Assembly (NCBI GenBank): GCA_934047225.1
Contig: OW203986.1
Coordinates: forward strand, 15,503,221 to 15,567,220
Length of the DNA stretch: 64,000 nucleotides
Direction of reading: 5' to 3'
Source: Ypsolopha sequella
Lineage: Eukaryota > Arthropoda > Insecta > Lepidoptera > Ypsolophidae
In this document: piece by piece, positions 1 through 12,374 of the stretch
Numbering within the stretch: position 1 is the first letter of the stretch
Layout of the letters: each line of letters begins with the position of its first letter
Notes under the pieces: generated by a model
Seen by the model: only the letters and a program-made list of their open reading frames with translations
Told to the model about the DNA's origin: nothing
Database searches by the model: none
Position numbers and translations under genes: made by a program

Positions 1-1055
1 TGATCGTAAACTTAGCATAGGAATGTAGAACCTTAAGGTTTATGGCAGGAAATGGCATTGATTGATTGTGAAATATTCGAGTGAATTTTATGTCCTATAA
101 ACAAAATTCCATTAGACGAGTAGGTTAATACCTTAGTGCTTACATAGGTAGAAATCTATGTACATAGATTAGGTAGGTAACCTATACATATTACTCGTAA
201 ACTCCTACTGGCACTTTTGATGTTTACCTTAAAAAATAATCATAGGAAAAGGCTAAAGGTTTTGACTAAATTTACCTAATTTAATTTATTCAACTTTTTT
301 TTAACATTGAAGACACATAAACATCTTTTATTTATTTATTTATAAGATGTGCAAGTATTTTCCTACGGAGTTAGATTTATTCAGTCAATGGATTTCCTTC
401 AAATGATCTTTTTGTCGCTAGAAAGTTAAAAACTGGTGATTACTATAACGTCTACTTACACTAACAACGCATAGAGCAACGGTGTGAAAAAAATAAATTA
501 TTTCGTAAAAAAAATTACTATGCACCTACATGTACTTAACTTGACGGCAATGTATGGAAAAGCTACTTTTTTTCGCTATTTCATGATCGGCGACCATACA
601 CAAATACTATCTCTAGTTTTCAGCTTTTCAGTGACAAAAAATCCAGCCAGTATCACTCCACTAAAAATGTTTAATATGATAGAATTCTATGATAGAAATG
701 TATGTACATAACCTCTTGAAAAAAATATCAGCTATACTAACCATGAAGAGACATAGAACGTCTCAAAATTTTCCTCGTCTCCAACATAGCGCATAATTTT
801 CACACGTAAGCGCCTCCTAAGTTTTTAGGTACAAACGTATCACACACATTATGGGGGTCTTCAAAAAAATATAATTAGTAAACTACGATTTATTATAAAA
901 AGAAGAATCCAGTTTGACACACTATAGACACAAACATCTCGAGAGAACAAAAGGCTCTCTTTTTGTTTACGAGGCTGTTGCGAATCTCGTGGATTGCACG
1001 AGCTTATGAGAGAGCCGAGTGAAGAATGCGGAATGAATGCACTGACGTCCGAAAT
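1..1055. other. AT-rich stretch, no gene recognised
   Basis: No coding pattern, splice-flanked open frame or clear repeat termini are visible. Short open frames here are AT-rich and low in complexity. It is probably intronic or intergenic. Confidence 0.5.
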
Positions 1056-1795
1056 AACAGTTATTTAGCATAGGGTGGTGTGTGCGGCCTCAGCGGCGAG
1101 TGCGGTGCGCGGACTCGACGCGGCGCGACGCGATGCACTGAGCCACCGCGACTTGCACAAATTTGCAGCGTCGCCGCCCTTGACGGGGGCGTTGCTCCGA
1201 GCCAGGGACGGACACCGAGCTGCGCACGCGACGCGCCCCCGCAGCCCTCTAACACCCCCGCACCGGCCGGACGACTCCCTGCCGACACCATCGACTCTAG
1301 ATCCAGCCTAGCCACTACTAAAGACGTTATAGCCGGTGATTTCCGAAAACGCTCGTAAAAGTCGGCAGAAAGACCGGCTATTCGTGCTTCTGCCGAAAGC
1401 ACACTAATTTAATGTTTTGAGTCCGATCGCAGTTAAGCATCGATCGGTAAATCTTAGGTTATTTTTAGCGAGGAGGCGTCGTCGCGGTGGAGGGCGGCGA
1501 CCGTGAACGCAGACGGTGCGCCAGCGCACACCAGATGTCAGGGTCGCGCTCCCCCTGCGCTCTACTTCCGACTCGCCTCTCTGTCCTCCCAATGCCGTCA
1601 GGATGCACATGCACTGACCTCGCGAACGCACTTTCCTTTTATTGTTGAGGTGGCTAAGGCTCAAACGAGTGTACATATAGAAGCGCGCTATGGCTGGACC
1701 GAGGACGATGGAATGCTGGCCTCCACCCGCGAGCGTCGCCCCTCGCAATCCGGACGCGGCCTTTAAACCGCTCCGACGTGTTTGCAGAGTTGTTT
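1056..1795. promoter_or_regulatory. CpG-rich island, candidate promoter or first exon
   Basis: This stretch is strikingly richer in G+C and CpG than its AT-rich surroundings. Two dense blocks (about 1075-1300 and 1470-1760) are joined by a less GC-rich segment. Long frames are open on both strands, as expected by chance where stop codons are rare, and none resembles a known domain. A CpG-dense island in an AT-rich insect genome most often marks a promoter or 5' UTR. No start exon with a convincing donor was identified, so direction is unknown. Confidence 0.4.
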
Positions 1796-2649
1796 GCACA
1801 TTTTTTTACATTCCCGTCCTATACTTACGCTCTCTTATTATAGACTCAATAAATAGACTCCTGTACTTGATGGGAAAATTCAACACTCATCGTTTTAAAC
1901 TAGCCTTGCACCAAGTATGAAAAGAAGATTGTTCTAAAGCTTGTGGAACATCATTTCATATGAGCTTTTAGACGAGCGTTCCAATGACTGATAGTCTCTA
2001 TTGAAACATGACAAATAATTGACAGAAACAATGAGACTTCTGGTTCTAAATAAGCAATGGAATCCAACAGCGAAACTTTTATAAATGGATAAGTGAAGAA
2101 AGTGCAATCGATTTCACTTTCAAAACTAAATTAACTTTCTCCAGTGACATGTCTTACGTAACTCCGAACCCCAACAAGACAAGGCACTCATAACCGCAAC
2201 ATTTGTAACTTGTAAAGGTCGTCGGGCAGCTTTTATTAATTCAAAACGATTTGTTTGTTGTTTATTTTTTGTTAAGAGAGAACGGCGATCACCGCGACTA
2301 CAATCGCCTTGCGCCCACCAACCACAACAATAAGTATAACAATGATCTTATATCCACCACACTGTAAACTCACCATTACATAACAAAATAGATTCACATG
2401 CTTAATTTGGGAAGAAAATTAGTTGAACTTACTAATAAGGAAGTTTAGTCTAGACGTAATAAAATAACAGACAATGTTTTGTAGAGCACTTTTAATAAAG
2501 ACTAAGAAAAAGCCACACGGATTTTAGGAATGCTATAGCACGTTGCATAGCAATACTCCGCATATACCAATAGATATGCAACGTAATAATAAGCTATTTA
2601 AAATAGGAAATGGTTTTTCGACGAAGTCTCTTTGTAATCAGGGAGTAGG
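1796..2649. other. No feature recognised
   Basis: Mostly unique-looking AT-rich sequence with no supported gene and no inverted termini. Confidence 0.4.
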
Positions 2650-3070
2650 CAGGGGTGGCCAACACGCGGCCCTCCGGATGTCAACCTGTTTCTTTGTAAC
2701 ATAATTATCCATTAAAAACGTTTCAAAATACATCGTTCGTAACCTCTTCTCCGAACATACTTATATACTCAACTATCATGACATTTTCTTGAATAATCGT
2801 ATTCAGAAACAATCATAGAGTCAGCGGAAAAAAACTTTTGTCACTTTTCAACGTTGTCATAACAACGCGGCATTTCACAAGTGGAGGCGGATAAATACGC
2901 TTTTGAAGCTCCAATTTGGAAACCGATTTCAAGGTTTTCAAAAACATAAAGTGCTTTTTTCTGCATTTCATTGCCAGATTTATGCATTCTTTTTAATTGT
3001 GTTTTATTTTCCACAAAAAATATTTTCTTGTTTGTTTTGATTGTTTGGCCGAAAAGGTTGGCCACCTTTG
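2650..3070. mobile_element. hAT-like non-autonomous element
   Basis: The left end begins CAGGGGTGGCCAAC and the right end is its imperfect inverse, GTTGGCCACCTTTG. This matches the terminal style of hAT (Charlie/Tip100-like) elements. Flanks ggagtagg and ggactagg (the latter overlapping the last base) agree at 7 of 8 positions, compatible with an aged 8-bp target duplication. The interior has a 74-codon minus-strand open frame (2841-3065), probably a transposon-derived remnant and not a host gene. Confidence 0.55.
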
Positions 3071-3306
3071 GACTAGGGGATACTCGTTCACCGTTTATAA
3101 TATTCTGAACTGAATTTCCTTTTAAGTATCATGAAAAATATTATTTTATAATTATAAATTTTTGGTTTTGCCCAATTTTATCTTTGTTTAGTTCTTAAGG
3201 AAATTATTATAATGTGTCTTTTTTAATAATAGTTCAATAAAAATAATTGGGTAGCGGTGATTTTAGCATAAATAAACCAGCAAAGGTATTTTTTAAGTCT
3301 TTCTAA

Positions 3307-3415
3307 GACGCGACTTAGTTGAATCACAAGTGCGAAGAGCGTGACATACTGTTTAACCGCAAAAACATCGTGTTGCGCTCCTCGCACTTGAGATTCAACT
3401 AAGTTGCGTCCCGCG
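3307..3415. mobile_element. Palindromic MITE, copy 1 (relative at 24074)
   Basis: Two arms of about 40 bp are inverted copies around a short centre: 'ttgaatcacaagtgcgaaga' on the left and 'ctcgcacttgagattcaac' on the right. The same arm sequence recurs at 24074-24230, where it is bounded by longer GGCCC-type termini. Confidence 0.6.
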
Positions 3416-4650
3416 TGATTAAACACTGTGCACTCATGAGTCACCACCAGACATTGACTGAAAATCAGCGCTGAGAGCTCTGAGCTTCTGCACATCGCTA
3501 AGTTAGTTGATTTTTACAGCAACAGGCGCACCGAGACCGTGTAATAAATTAACAAATAATTAACTACATCTATAATTCTATAATATGTAACTATAGATGT
3601 ATTTGTAATTGTAAGTAAGGTTAAGTATAAACTGTATTTGTAAGTGAGGCTGTTGCAGTAATAAAGGACAGTTAAGCTTATTTTAAGAATAAATAAAACC
3701 AAATAAAAATTAAAATAGCCTTTATTTCTGAGCATGTGGGCATCTTGGGTTATTTCACATTAATATATTATATTATGTACACATATTTTTGAAGTATATG
3801 TTTGCATTCAAATTGATAATATTTTTTTAAATAATTTAATGCATCTTAAAAAAATGTATTCCTTTAATTGTTATAATTTTCTTATTATTTATTATTTCAT
3901 GCATCTTAACTATTACTTACTTATACCTATTATTAAAATCATTATAAAATTCAATTTAAATCTCAGCTGCCCATTTCTGAGCAAAGGCCTTTTAGGAATA
4001 TAAAAGTTAAATTATTACCAAAAGTATTTTTTTTTATATTTTAGTCAAAATATTGAATTAGAACATATAAAAATCACTCACACGATTAACAAAAATAAAT
4101 ATATACTGCATGAATAAACATGACTTGAACCTTTATTTTACTGGACTTTACCTGTATATGTTCATATAGATATATTATATCGGCGGCGTTGACGGTGGTA
4201 TGTGGGTAAAATGACCGCGTCGCGAATCAAACCAAGAACGCAAGGCATCCACAAAACGTTACAGCACGTTTAACCCTTCCTGTTTCTCATAAAACAACTT
4301 TATTGCGAACGTCGTTAAACTCATTATTGAGTTGACTGAACTATATTTTTTACTTCATCCTTAAAGGAAATTCCAAGACTCCCAACTTAAATGGCAACCG
4401 GATGACTTAAGCCCTTTAAGTTTTTGCTTTAGTTTCAAATTGCAGGATTGCATGAGCAAATCGTCTAAAGAACAATAAGAGTTCCATTCGGAACATTCGT
4501 TTCGGAAATGCAAAAAATTATGTTAACTTTTAAACTAATGTAACGCATATAACGCATTTAAAAGCACCGAAAGCTGCTTTATGGTTAAAAGCTTATACAG
4601 TGTGGAAATAAAAGCTTCTTTAGTCGTCCGAGCTTAGGAAATGGAAAAAT
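3416..4650. other. AT-rich stretch with a small LINE-type scrap
   Basis: Mostly very AT-rich sequence. Near 3963-4000 'cccatttctgagcaaaggcc' resembles the 3' motif of insect LINE repeats. No gene is supported. A slightly GC-richer patch at 4180-4250 has no recognised identity. Confidence 0.35.
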
Positions 4651-5170
4651 TATTCATGGGTTCTGAAAGTTTAAGTCACCCAAGCCTAAGTTAAACAGGA
4701 GTTTGGAAATACGTAATGAAAGCAGAAGTGCTCGTCCGATGTGGACGCATGATCGACCAGGACGGCTATTCTGGCAAGTGCGCAAAAATTGCGAAAGCAG
4801 AAAAATCAATCCGTAAAAATCCCTTGTAAAACCACCCGAAATCTGCCGTAGCAAATTTGTTCGCACTTGTCAAAAATCAATAAGTACATAACCGTAGAAG
4901 ATCCCTTTTAAAATCATCCGAAATCTGCCTTAGCAATTTTTCCGCATGAGCCAGACGGCTCTCCTGAACGGCTATTCTTGTAATATTTTTCACACGCTTT
5001 ATTTTTCATACGACTTCGTTAATCGCGTGATAACTGCCGTGTGAAGATAATTCTAGTAACTCCTTAAAATACCATTTCGACAAAGAAATTCATGCAAAAG
5101 GTTCTAAAGGCTTGATACGTTTCTGTATAAAGAGCTTCTAAAAATCACCCGCCTTTTGCCTTCGCAAATT
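4650..5170. repeat. Diverged local duplications
   Basis: Several motifs recur imperfectly at irregular spacing. The 'cccgaaatctgcc' type followed by 'agcaaatttgttcgc' occurs near 4838, 4918 and 5147. 'gacggctattctggc' near 4763 reappears as 'aacggctattcttg' near 4967. These look like old local duplications. No coding function is supported. Confidence 0.4.
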
Positions 5171-5658
5171 TTCGCATGTGTCAGAATTACCATCCAGAGC
5201 GGAGATGGCAGTGGCGACGCGGCGGCGCTGGAATGCTGAACCCCAACTTTTCCATTCCTTACAAAGTCTTTAAGCACCATTCATTAAAATTGCACTTACA
5301 GAGGCAATTCTTAGTACACGAAAAAAAAATCTTCGAAGCTGCGTCTGGAAACTTCAGATTTTTGACCAGCTTGAAAATGAAATTAAATGTCGTGACCGAC
5401 TTTTGGTAATCTGTAATCTGATCATGGGCGTATATAAGGGAAGTGCTTAGGGTTCCAAACCCACACCCTTAAGTATGATTTTAGTAGAAAAAAAGAGTAT
5501 ATTTCGTCATAAAATATTAAGTTCAAAATCAATAAACGTTAAATAAAACCGGATAAAACATACAAAAAATTGTAACAGCTCCTTCTGCTGCCAAAATAAT
5601 GATTTTTATTTTTATTGATGATAAAATTGTCTCAATGAACCCCCGCCATATAAAAGCT

Positions 5659-5875
5659 ATACAGAGTGTTAAGATGAAGTTGCGGAAGCCGAAAACTGGC
5701 GATAGTACTCGCCCTCTGTTCGTATGGACGTAATTATTCCGTAAAAAAAAGAAGAAATCGAGGAAAAAAGATCTGTGGTTTCATACATTTTGGTCGGGTA
5801 GCTATGTAACTTTTCTATGGAACAGTTGATTTTTCTTTGCGATTCTAGGGTTGGCTCCATCTTAACATCTTATAT
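5659..5875. mobile_element. Fold-back MITE of the 'gtgttaagatgaagttgcgg' family, partial
   Basis: The left terminus 'acagagtgttaagatgaagt' is followed by 'gccgaaaactggcgatagta', which also opens the copies at 35215 and 44933. The centre 'ggtcgggtagctatgtaact' is shared too. The right arm is cut short, ending near 'ccatcttaacatcttata'. Confidence 0.65.
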
Positions 5876-6224
5876 GTACATGTATATATTGTACATTATA
5901 CGCCCGCGAATCTGGTGCGAGATAGTGTGCAAAACTTATCTCATTTTCTATCTAGAACTTCGGCTTTACGTAATGTCGGGTTGGCCGTTACGAGTTCCTT
6001 TAAAATATTTCTTTACGTAATAACCATGACACAAACCTAACTGCATTTTCTCGTACTTAACGGTAACGAAGAATCCGGAAAAGTATTTTTTGGTCTTCAG
6101 AATTCCGCGCGGCTTGATTAAATAAATCTGTAAAGCATTCTTTGATAAGGCTTCGCATCGCAGGAATGCAAGAAGCCAGGTTGCACCGAAATTGTATTAC
6201 CTACGCCATGTGCATGGAATGGGC

Positions 6225-6300
6225 AGGTGTAGCAGTATGACGTCAGCAACGGCGCGGGCGCAGCACCGCCCCGCCGCCGCCGGCAGCGAGGCAAGGTGCA
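6225..6300. promoter_or_regulatory. GC-rich patch with a palindromic TGACGTCA site
   Basis: A short block at 6238-6290 is almost entirely G+C and CpG-rich, with a CRE-like TGACGTCA octamer at its left edge (about 6239). On the minus strand an initiator-like TCAGT lies just beyond it. A promoter or enhancer is possible; no transcript is demonstrated. Confidence 0.3.
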
Positions 6301-7053
6301 CTTTCACGACTGAATGCAAGGGTAATTTATAAAATATGTTACTTGTTACCTACAAAGGTAAAATAACATGACCGCGAAAATATTATCTTCTACTTCTACT
6401 CGAATCTTTTGCTGCTATAGCGATGACGAAAACGATTTTCACAACTGTACTTTTTATAATATATTACGATATTTTTTTATGTTTATTATGTTAATTGTAT
6501 AATTTTATTATCTCCTGAATGCCTCATTTCCGTTGGATTTGAAAACGTTGACCGAGCAATAAAAATATTAAATAGTTAACTCATAAAAAGAAAGAATGTG
6601 ATTTTATAGGTTTTGCCTAAATAACAATCTAAAACTTCTTTTTTATTCATTATATGAATTTTGAGTTGTGGTTATTATACCTGTTAAGTTTTAGACTTAT
6701 ATACGTTTTTAGATGTCTCTTTCGTTTACTATTTAATTATTTTCTCAGTAAATAAAACAAGACAGACACCATCTTTTTTGGTTTCCCATAGAAAACTCTT
6801 TATTAGTTATCAATGTCAGTGTTTGAATTCAGAACATCCTCTTAACACAGAAAAACAAAAAAAGAGAAAACTCACTTCGCCTTAACATGTATTAAACTAA
6901 AACACTTAGTGTCTGTGAACTAAAATGATAACATAAATAATTACTGTGATATTAATTAATAGTACTCGTATAATTATTACGTCTACTAATTACTTCACTA
7001 ACAATCATTGTTTGATTAATAATATAATTATAATGTCTACACAATGGCCTTCT
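6301..7053. other. No gene recognised
   Basis: AT-rich sequence downstream (minus sense) of the BEL/Pao relic. It might include remains of that element's LTR, but no matching second LTR was seen. Confidence 0.3.
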
Positions 7054-8601
7054 TTAGGCAATTTTTTCAGGCTTTCCCCTTTTTACTACTAAAGACTCTC
7101 CTGACACAGACAAAACAATTGAGACCGTCTTGTCCTTTGAATATTTTTTTATGATACCTAATGGCCATTTCATCCTTTTCTCGTCTGTTTCTAGCAAAAT
7201 AATTTGCTTTACTCTTACTTCTTCTTGTTTATCTTTTTGTGTCTGCACTGACTGCTTGAAATATGCTATCACTTTGGTTTCATGCTCCGACATGGTTTTC
7301 ATTTCCGCTGGGTCGCGAATGTCAAGACGTGTCTCCAACGACCGAAAATCTGTCAAACTGCTATTGGACACACAAAACATGGAGGTTACACTATTGTCAG
7401 ATGAAACACAATTTTTGTTTACCTTGTAGTGTCCACTCTAACCTTGTTTTAATAGCAACCATACCATTTTCTAAGTTTACATTACTACTAGTTAACAATA
7501 AACCAGAAAAATCTGCACCTATCAACAAATCAATCTCATCATCATATTTGTTTGTGTCACTCAATGAAATATTATGCCTGTTTAGCATTTTTATAACATT
7601 CTTGTCATTTAAGTTCGCTTTAGGAACATAACCACAAATCGCAGGCTGACTTAAGGACTCTATTTCTATTTGAAATTGCTTACCTAAACTTTCTAATTGA
7701 GCATTTTATACGATATATGTCTATTGTGTAGATACATTACCAAATAAACAGTGACTGAGTGTCTTGCCTACGCCATTCAGTTGTAACTTTTCCACAACTC
7801 CCTCCCGTATGTAACTTCGTTTTGAACCATTGTCAAAAATGGCTCGAATAGGTAGAGTCTGATCTCCGTTTAACAACCGTTTGCAGCACTGCAATGTCCA
7901 TTTTGCGATGAGAAATTGGTGGTTGATATTTCTGTTTCTTTGTTTTTCTTTTGAGCTTCAGGTTGTTTTTCTTGCCTTAAATTTTCCCTGGGCACATTGC
8001 TACGTTGTGAGGTCTGCCACAAATATGACACTTTATGAATGCTTTGCACTTAGAATAAGGAATATTATTCTTAGGCTTTGCATACCTTTGCATAATGGCC
8101 TTCTTTTAAGCAGATTAAACATGCTTTTTTCTTTTTCAGATGTTCTATTCGCTCTTCCATAGACATTTTAGAGAGTTTGTAGCATTCTACACTACTGTGG
8201 TTCTCCTTATCAAACCATACACAAAGCTTAATCTTTTCTTGTTTGTTGATTCCGGCAACTAAACAAGATGCTGAATGCTCCTTTATGTCTTGCTTTTGCT
8301 TATTGAAAGTGTTTTGGGCTACTTAAATGCGCTGTGAACTCTCAACTTCTGTTTTTAAGAAGTGCATTAATTTTGGCAGCATCTGTTCAGTTTACTCTTT
8401 CTTAGCTTTGGCTTTTGTCTTTCCCATATTTGTAACATTTCCGTAGGAAGGGCTGACTCCACTAATGGCAAAATGAAGGCCTCGTACGCCCAACGATTCC
8501 AGAGCCCGAAGATTGACATTGAGTTTGTCATATAGTTCTAGGAGGTCGTGTTTATTCTCGAGCACCAAGGTCAAGAGCTCCCTTACGTACACCTCTATCA
8601 A
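7054..8601 (-). pseudogene. Degenerate BEL/Pao retrotransposon relic (gag, protease, integrase tail)
   Basis: On the minus strand, broken pieces appear in element order. At 8601-8392 there is a gag segment with 'LYDKLNVNLRALESLGV', typical of the BEL gag core. Near 8133-8080 a CCHC knuckle reads CLICLKEGHYAKVC. At 7588-7397 an A17-type protease segment contains IDLLIGADFSG and ENGMVAIKTRLEWTLQG. At 7380-7054 the integrase C-terminus has KRMKWPLGIIKKYS. Frames change between pieces and stops interrupt them. Reverse transcriptase, RNase H and the integrase core are absent between the protease and the integrase tail, so a large internal deletion is inferred. No LTR pair was found. The element is dead and unrelated in sequence to the young BEL at 25731. 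Confidence 0.75.
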
Positions 8602-8829
8602 TAATTCCTCTCGACCATACCTCTGTTTTTCACAATTTTGGCAACTCCATAAATTCCCTATTCATAATATCACGTCATCGCGTAATGGAGAGCCAATTGC
8701 TTTTTATTTTTTGTACGTATGCAATTTTCCGACTGATTTATCCGCAACAATAGTTGCGTGTTTGTAGTTTCACGCCATGCGACAGTGTTGCCAGACTCAA
8801 ACATTTTACTGGAGATCATTTGTAAACAA

Positions 8830-8995
8830 AAGAATACCCTGAATGACTGATCTAACGAACGTCCAGACCAAACAACTGTACCTAAGAACATTTTTGGACT
8901 GTAGGTTCCTTTTGCGACATAGACATTCGCTAAGAATGGATTTCAGAAAATTTCCATAGGATCGGCGAGCAACGCCGCGGGACGTCCGCTGGTAT
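8830..8995 (+). mobile_element. Helitron-like (Lep1-type) 3' fragment
   Basis: The run 'cgagcaacgccgcgggacgt' followed by 'ccgctggta' resembles the end of abundant lepidopteran non-autonomous Helitrons, which finish in a GC hairpin and a CTAGT-like terminus. The terminal CTAG is altered here. Assigned by recollection of the family, with no internal check. Confidence 0.35.
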
Positions 8996-10476
8996 ATGTA
9001 ATAAAAAAATATAAGTAAACCATATCGTTGTCCAGAAGGGGTGTTTCGAGTGTTAACTATAGACGCTATGATAATTTACCCACTTTTCGCCGACATATAC
9101 ATATTAAATGTCCCAACGCTTGGGGTTGTGTTATTAGGATTTGAAACCCGTGATCCAACAAATTGTCCATTATTTCTGAACAGGTGTTTTATTCTCATTC
9201 AGGTTTTGAACAAAGGGTTTATTGTTTCAATAATAAAAATATATATATCAAATTGAAAGCTTAATAAGTTCTGTGTATTATCTATTTTAACCAGAAAGAT
9301 TTTTTTTTATTCTACCCTAGCAACACTGATGACACTTGATATGCATGGCTTTATAGTGCGCGTGCGGCGATAGTTTATCGTGGGTCTTCATCGGCATAGA
9401 AATTAGTGGTAATAGTTGCGGTTATCAATAAATTGTTGACAGCTAAAAGATTAATCTTTGGAGTAATTAATTACGTTAGATATTTCATAGTATCAACAAA
9501 CTGTTGTTCAAAACATATTTCCTAATTAGGGGCGTTATAATTCTTGCAATTCACGAGTAGGTATGCACGTCGTAAGCCACACCCACAATAATATTATTAT
9601 GATGTCCACACCCAAAGTTACAACTTTTTGGTTAATTATTACAAAAAATATAAATAAGAACTATTATACAATGGTATAGTATCCGTTTCAAATGCTATTA
9701 GAATAGGACTTTTTGTAGCGAAGCGATGTATGATGCCTGTAGTGTAGGTACTCGTATCAAGTGAGTTTTTTAATAGACTGCACGAGTATCCTAATATCCG
9801 AGTGTCCAGTTGGACATATACTTTATTTATCTACGACCATAAGAAATATCGCTTTCGCGTGACATTATTTAAATTATTTTCAACTACTAACATTTTCACG
9901 AAAAATGAGAAGAACACTCGTTTATGAACCTCAGGTGTGTCGTCCGGTATTGCTGCTTGCGGAAAAGTGGGCGCGGCTTAAAAAATAAGGGCATGACGTA
10001 TTCCTGGTCGCTGTTGTTGATTGGTTCTCTAGCGGTGTTATAATAAATTGGGAAAATCACAGCGCAGAATCGCGGTGTTATAACATCGGCCAAACAATGA
10101 AGGTACTTAAAAACCACTTTTTATGTTATAAATACCTGTTTGTAGTATGGGAGTAGATACATTCATTTATATCATACCTAAATTTTTATAAGATTGTTAT
10201 TCACTTAATTACGAGGTACAACTATTTACCTACGATTATTGTATAATACAAGGGAAAACAAGGTTAATTTTTTGATAATATCATCTATCTGATTTATGGG
10301 GAGAAGGAGGGGGGTTAGAGGGGAGGGGGAACCCTACTGTGTAATTTTCTTTTTGCCAATGGAGCGCGATTTTTTTTTACCGAATTAAAAAAATTTATAA
10401 AAATAACTTCAAAATATAAGATACAGATATTGATTTTGTTTTCACTGAGGTTTTCACAGTAATTTAAGGTGGGTTT
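8996..10476. other. No gene recognised
   Basis: AT-rich, unique-looking sequence. A G-rich run at 10300-10330 is notable only for composition. Confidence 0.4.
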
Positions 10477-10896
10477 GCTATGTCGATATTTGAACCATTT
10501 GAACCTACCAGTACAGATGTCGATTTTTGGACCATTTGAACCTATCAGTACAGAAGTTCCTTTTTTGACACAAATTCACATCTGCATCGGCTCCGGCGCT
10601 TCGGAATGTGCAGCCCGTTCACCCTTACGTATAAAATTGCAGGCACCTATGCTCACCTATGCAGCTTACGGCGACCAGCCTCAGCCACTACGGCTCGCAC
10701 GGTTGCCTGCACTTTATTACCACGGGCGGAGGCTGCGCCTCCCTCCGCGCCTCCGGCTGTTTATATACACTCTAGGGGTATAGTTACTACAAGACTTGGG
10801 TCGGGGTGCGCTGAGTCGGTTTTTAAATATTCTTTACCTACCAGTACAGAAGTCGGCTTTTAGACCGTTTGAGCCTACCAGTACAGAAGTCCATTT
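10477..10896. repeat. Split minisatellite, about 37-bp unit
   Basis: Units containing 'accatttgaacctaccagta' followed by 'cagaagt' occur twice at about 10485-10555. Further units occur at about 10838-10895, with 'gaccgtttgagcctaccagt'. Between them sits a GC-rich block of about 280 bp with no similarity to the unit. Either an insertion split an older array, or the array and block form one larger repeat. Confidence 0.55.
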
Positions 10897-11116
10897 ACAA
10901 TCCACAAAACACGATTTTCAGCGCGTGTTCGAAAATTTAAAAAAGCGTGTCTGGCAATAAAAAATGTTACTGTGGATCACAGTTTGGGCCCCTAGACCCA
11001 AATACATTGTTATATACTCCAAGTTACGGTAGATGATATTAAAAGCCAACACGAAAACAATTTCAGACGATTAATATAAAGAAAGTAACGTAAGTGTTAT
11101 AAAAACCAGAACTAAC

Positions 11117-11184
11117 CTTCCCAGAAGCCGCTCTCATACGAAGCTTTTCGTTCTTTCGTGTCTTTCTCCACACCATTAGCTTTT
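11117..11184 (-). CDS. Internal coding exon of an unidentified host gene (68 bp)
   Basis: On the minus strand a pyrimidine-rich acceptor (cctttgttttag) precedes the segment and a strong donor (GAAG|GTTAGT) follows it. Only one frame is open. It starts after one base that completes a codon and encodes a lysine-rich peptide with KANGVEKDTKERK and SYESGFWE. The phase (one base needed at the start) fits an upstream exon ending with two bases of a codon, as the PDZ exon at 59485-61193 does; joining them would span about 48 kb and is only inference. It cannot directly follow the start exon at 38146-38256, because that junction would give an immediate stop. The protein family is not recognised. Confidence 0.5.
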
Positions 11185-12240
11185 CTAAAACAAAGGAGAA
11201 AAAGTAATTTAAAATTAAATTATTTTAAGTGCATGTTGTAGATATTTTTTTATTGATATTGAAAAAAAAATGTTTAGAAAATACGCTTCATAATAATACA
11301 AGTACGTACATTACAGATGAAACTACGGAACGCAGATAACGGCGTGGCAAAGAAGACAAAGCAATCGGCTGATGACAACATTAATGATGGCAATACATCC
11401 AAATTTCTCAAATATTTCTCCTTCCTATTTTTAAAATGTAATTTCTTGACTTTTGCTGCAAATTCAAACACAGATGCTACGCTTGAAGAGAATTGCTTTA
11501 TAGGGATATATTCCAAGTGTTTTATTGAAAATGGGATAACTCTGAAGCGGTACAAGAACAAATCCAGTAAAAAATACATGTTGCTAATAAACCTATAACC
11601 ATTTGCATAGACGATGCATTTTGTTCTGGGCTGGAATACCATATGAATTTATTACACAAAATCACGCGTATTCTGGATAAAAAATTGGGTTAACTATATG
11701 CAACTACTCGCTTGATTATTATAGTTCTTGTTTTAAAATTTAAGCAAAGTTTAGCTTAGTAAAATAGACGATGGAAATTAATAAGCAGAAACACTGCCAA
11801 AAATATCAGCCTTATAAATTAACTAATATTAGTAAACCGATATTGTAAATTTTCATTTTTCATTGCTTGTTCTGGCCGGTATGGCTACAGTGGCGGGAAG
11901 CGCTTATAATTATTACTTAGGATAAGAAGTTAGGCTTACATTAAGAGGCTTCAGAAGCCTTTAGCCTTTAGAGACGTTTTTGAATTGCTTTAAACTTTCT
12001 ATATGAATATTACAAAACTTCGAAAAAAATATATGAGATTTATGTACCCATGTCCCGTAATTGTGCGAGTAAATAAATTACCTTTCAAACATTTCAAATG
12101 CTTTAAAATGGTTTAAAAAAACTGATAAAACGTTTAAACTTTTAAAATTCAAAAAAGTCAAGGTTAAAACTTGAACACAGACACGAGCAATACAAAAATG
12201 TAACATAATGACGTTTAAAACTTTTAAATATCAAATGTAA
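11185..12240. other. AT-rich, no gene recognised
   Basis: Open frames on both strands at 11274-11642 overlap each other and show no domain. Likely intron. Confidence 0.35.
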
Positions 12241-12374
12241 CATGTGTAAAAAGTATTATTTTCTCTATTTTGCGCAATCCGGTGACGCAGCGATCGTCGT
12301 AACAGCCACTTTGTAATGCAGTCTGATATGAACGTTATTTCTATTTAGTTTCTGTTGATATTTGTACCGACACA
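12241..12374 (+). repeat. Dispersed repeat R-A, copy 1
   Basis: Shares 'tctattttgcgcaa', 'gatatgaacgtta' and 'gatatttgtaccgacaca' in the same order with copies at 34098-34223 (plus) and 56992-57125 (minus). No terminal inverted repeats were resolved; SINE or degraded MITE are both possible. Confidence 0.65.

Noticed and set aside
1061..1799. Long open frames on both strands in the CpG island (up to 131 codons)
   Set aside because: Frames are open on both strands at once because GC-rich sequence has few stops; no domain, splice context or codon pattern supports coding.
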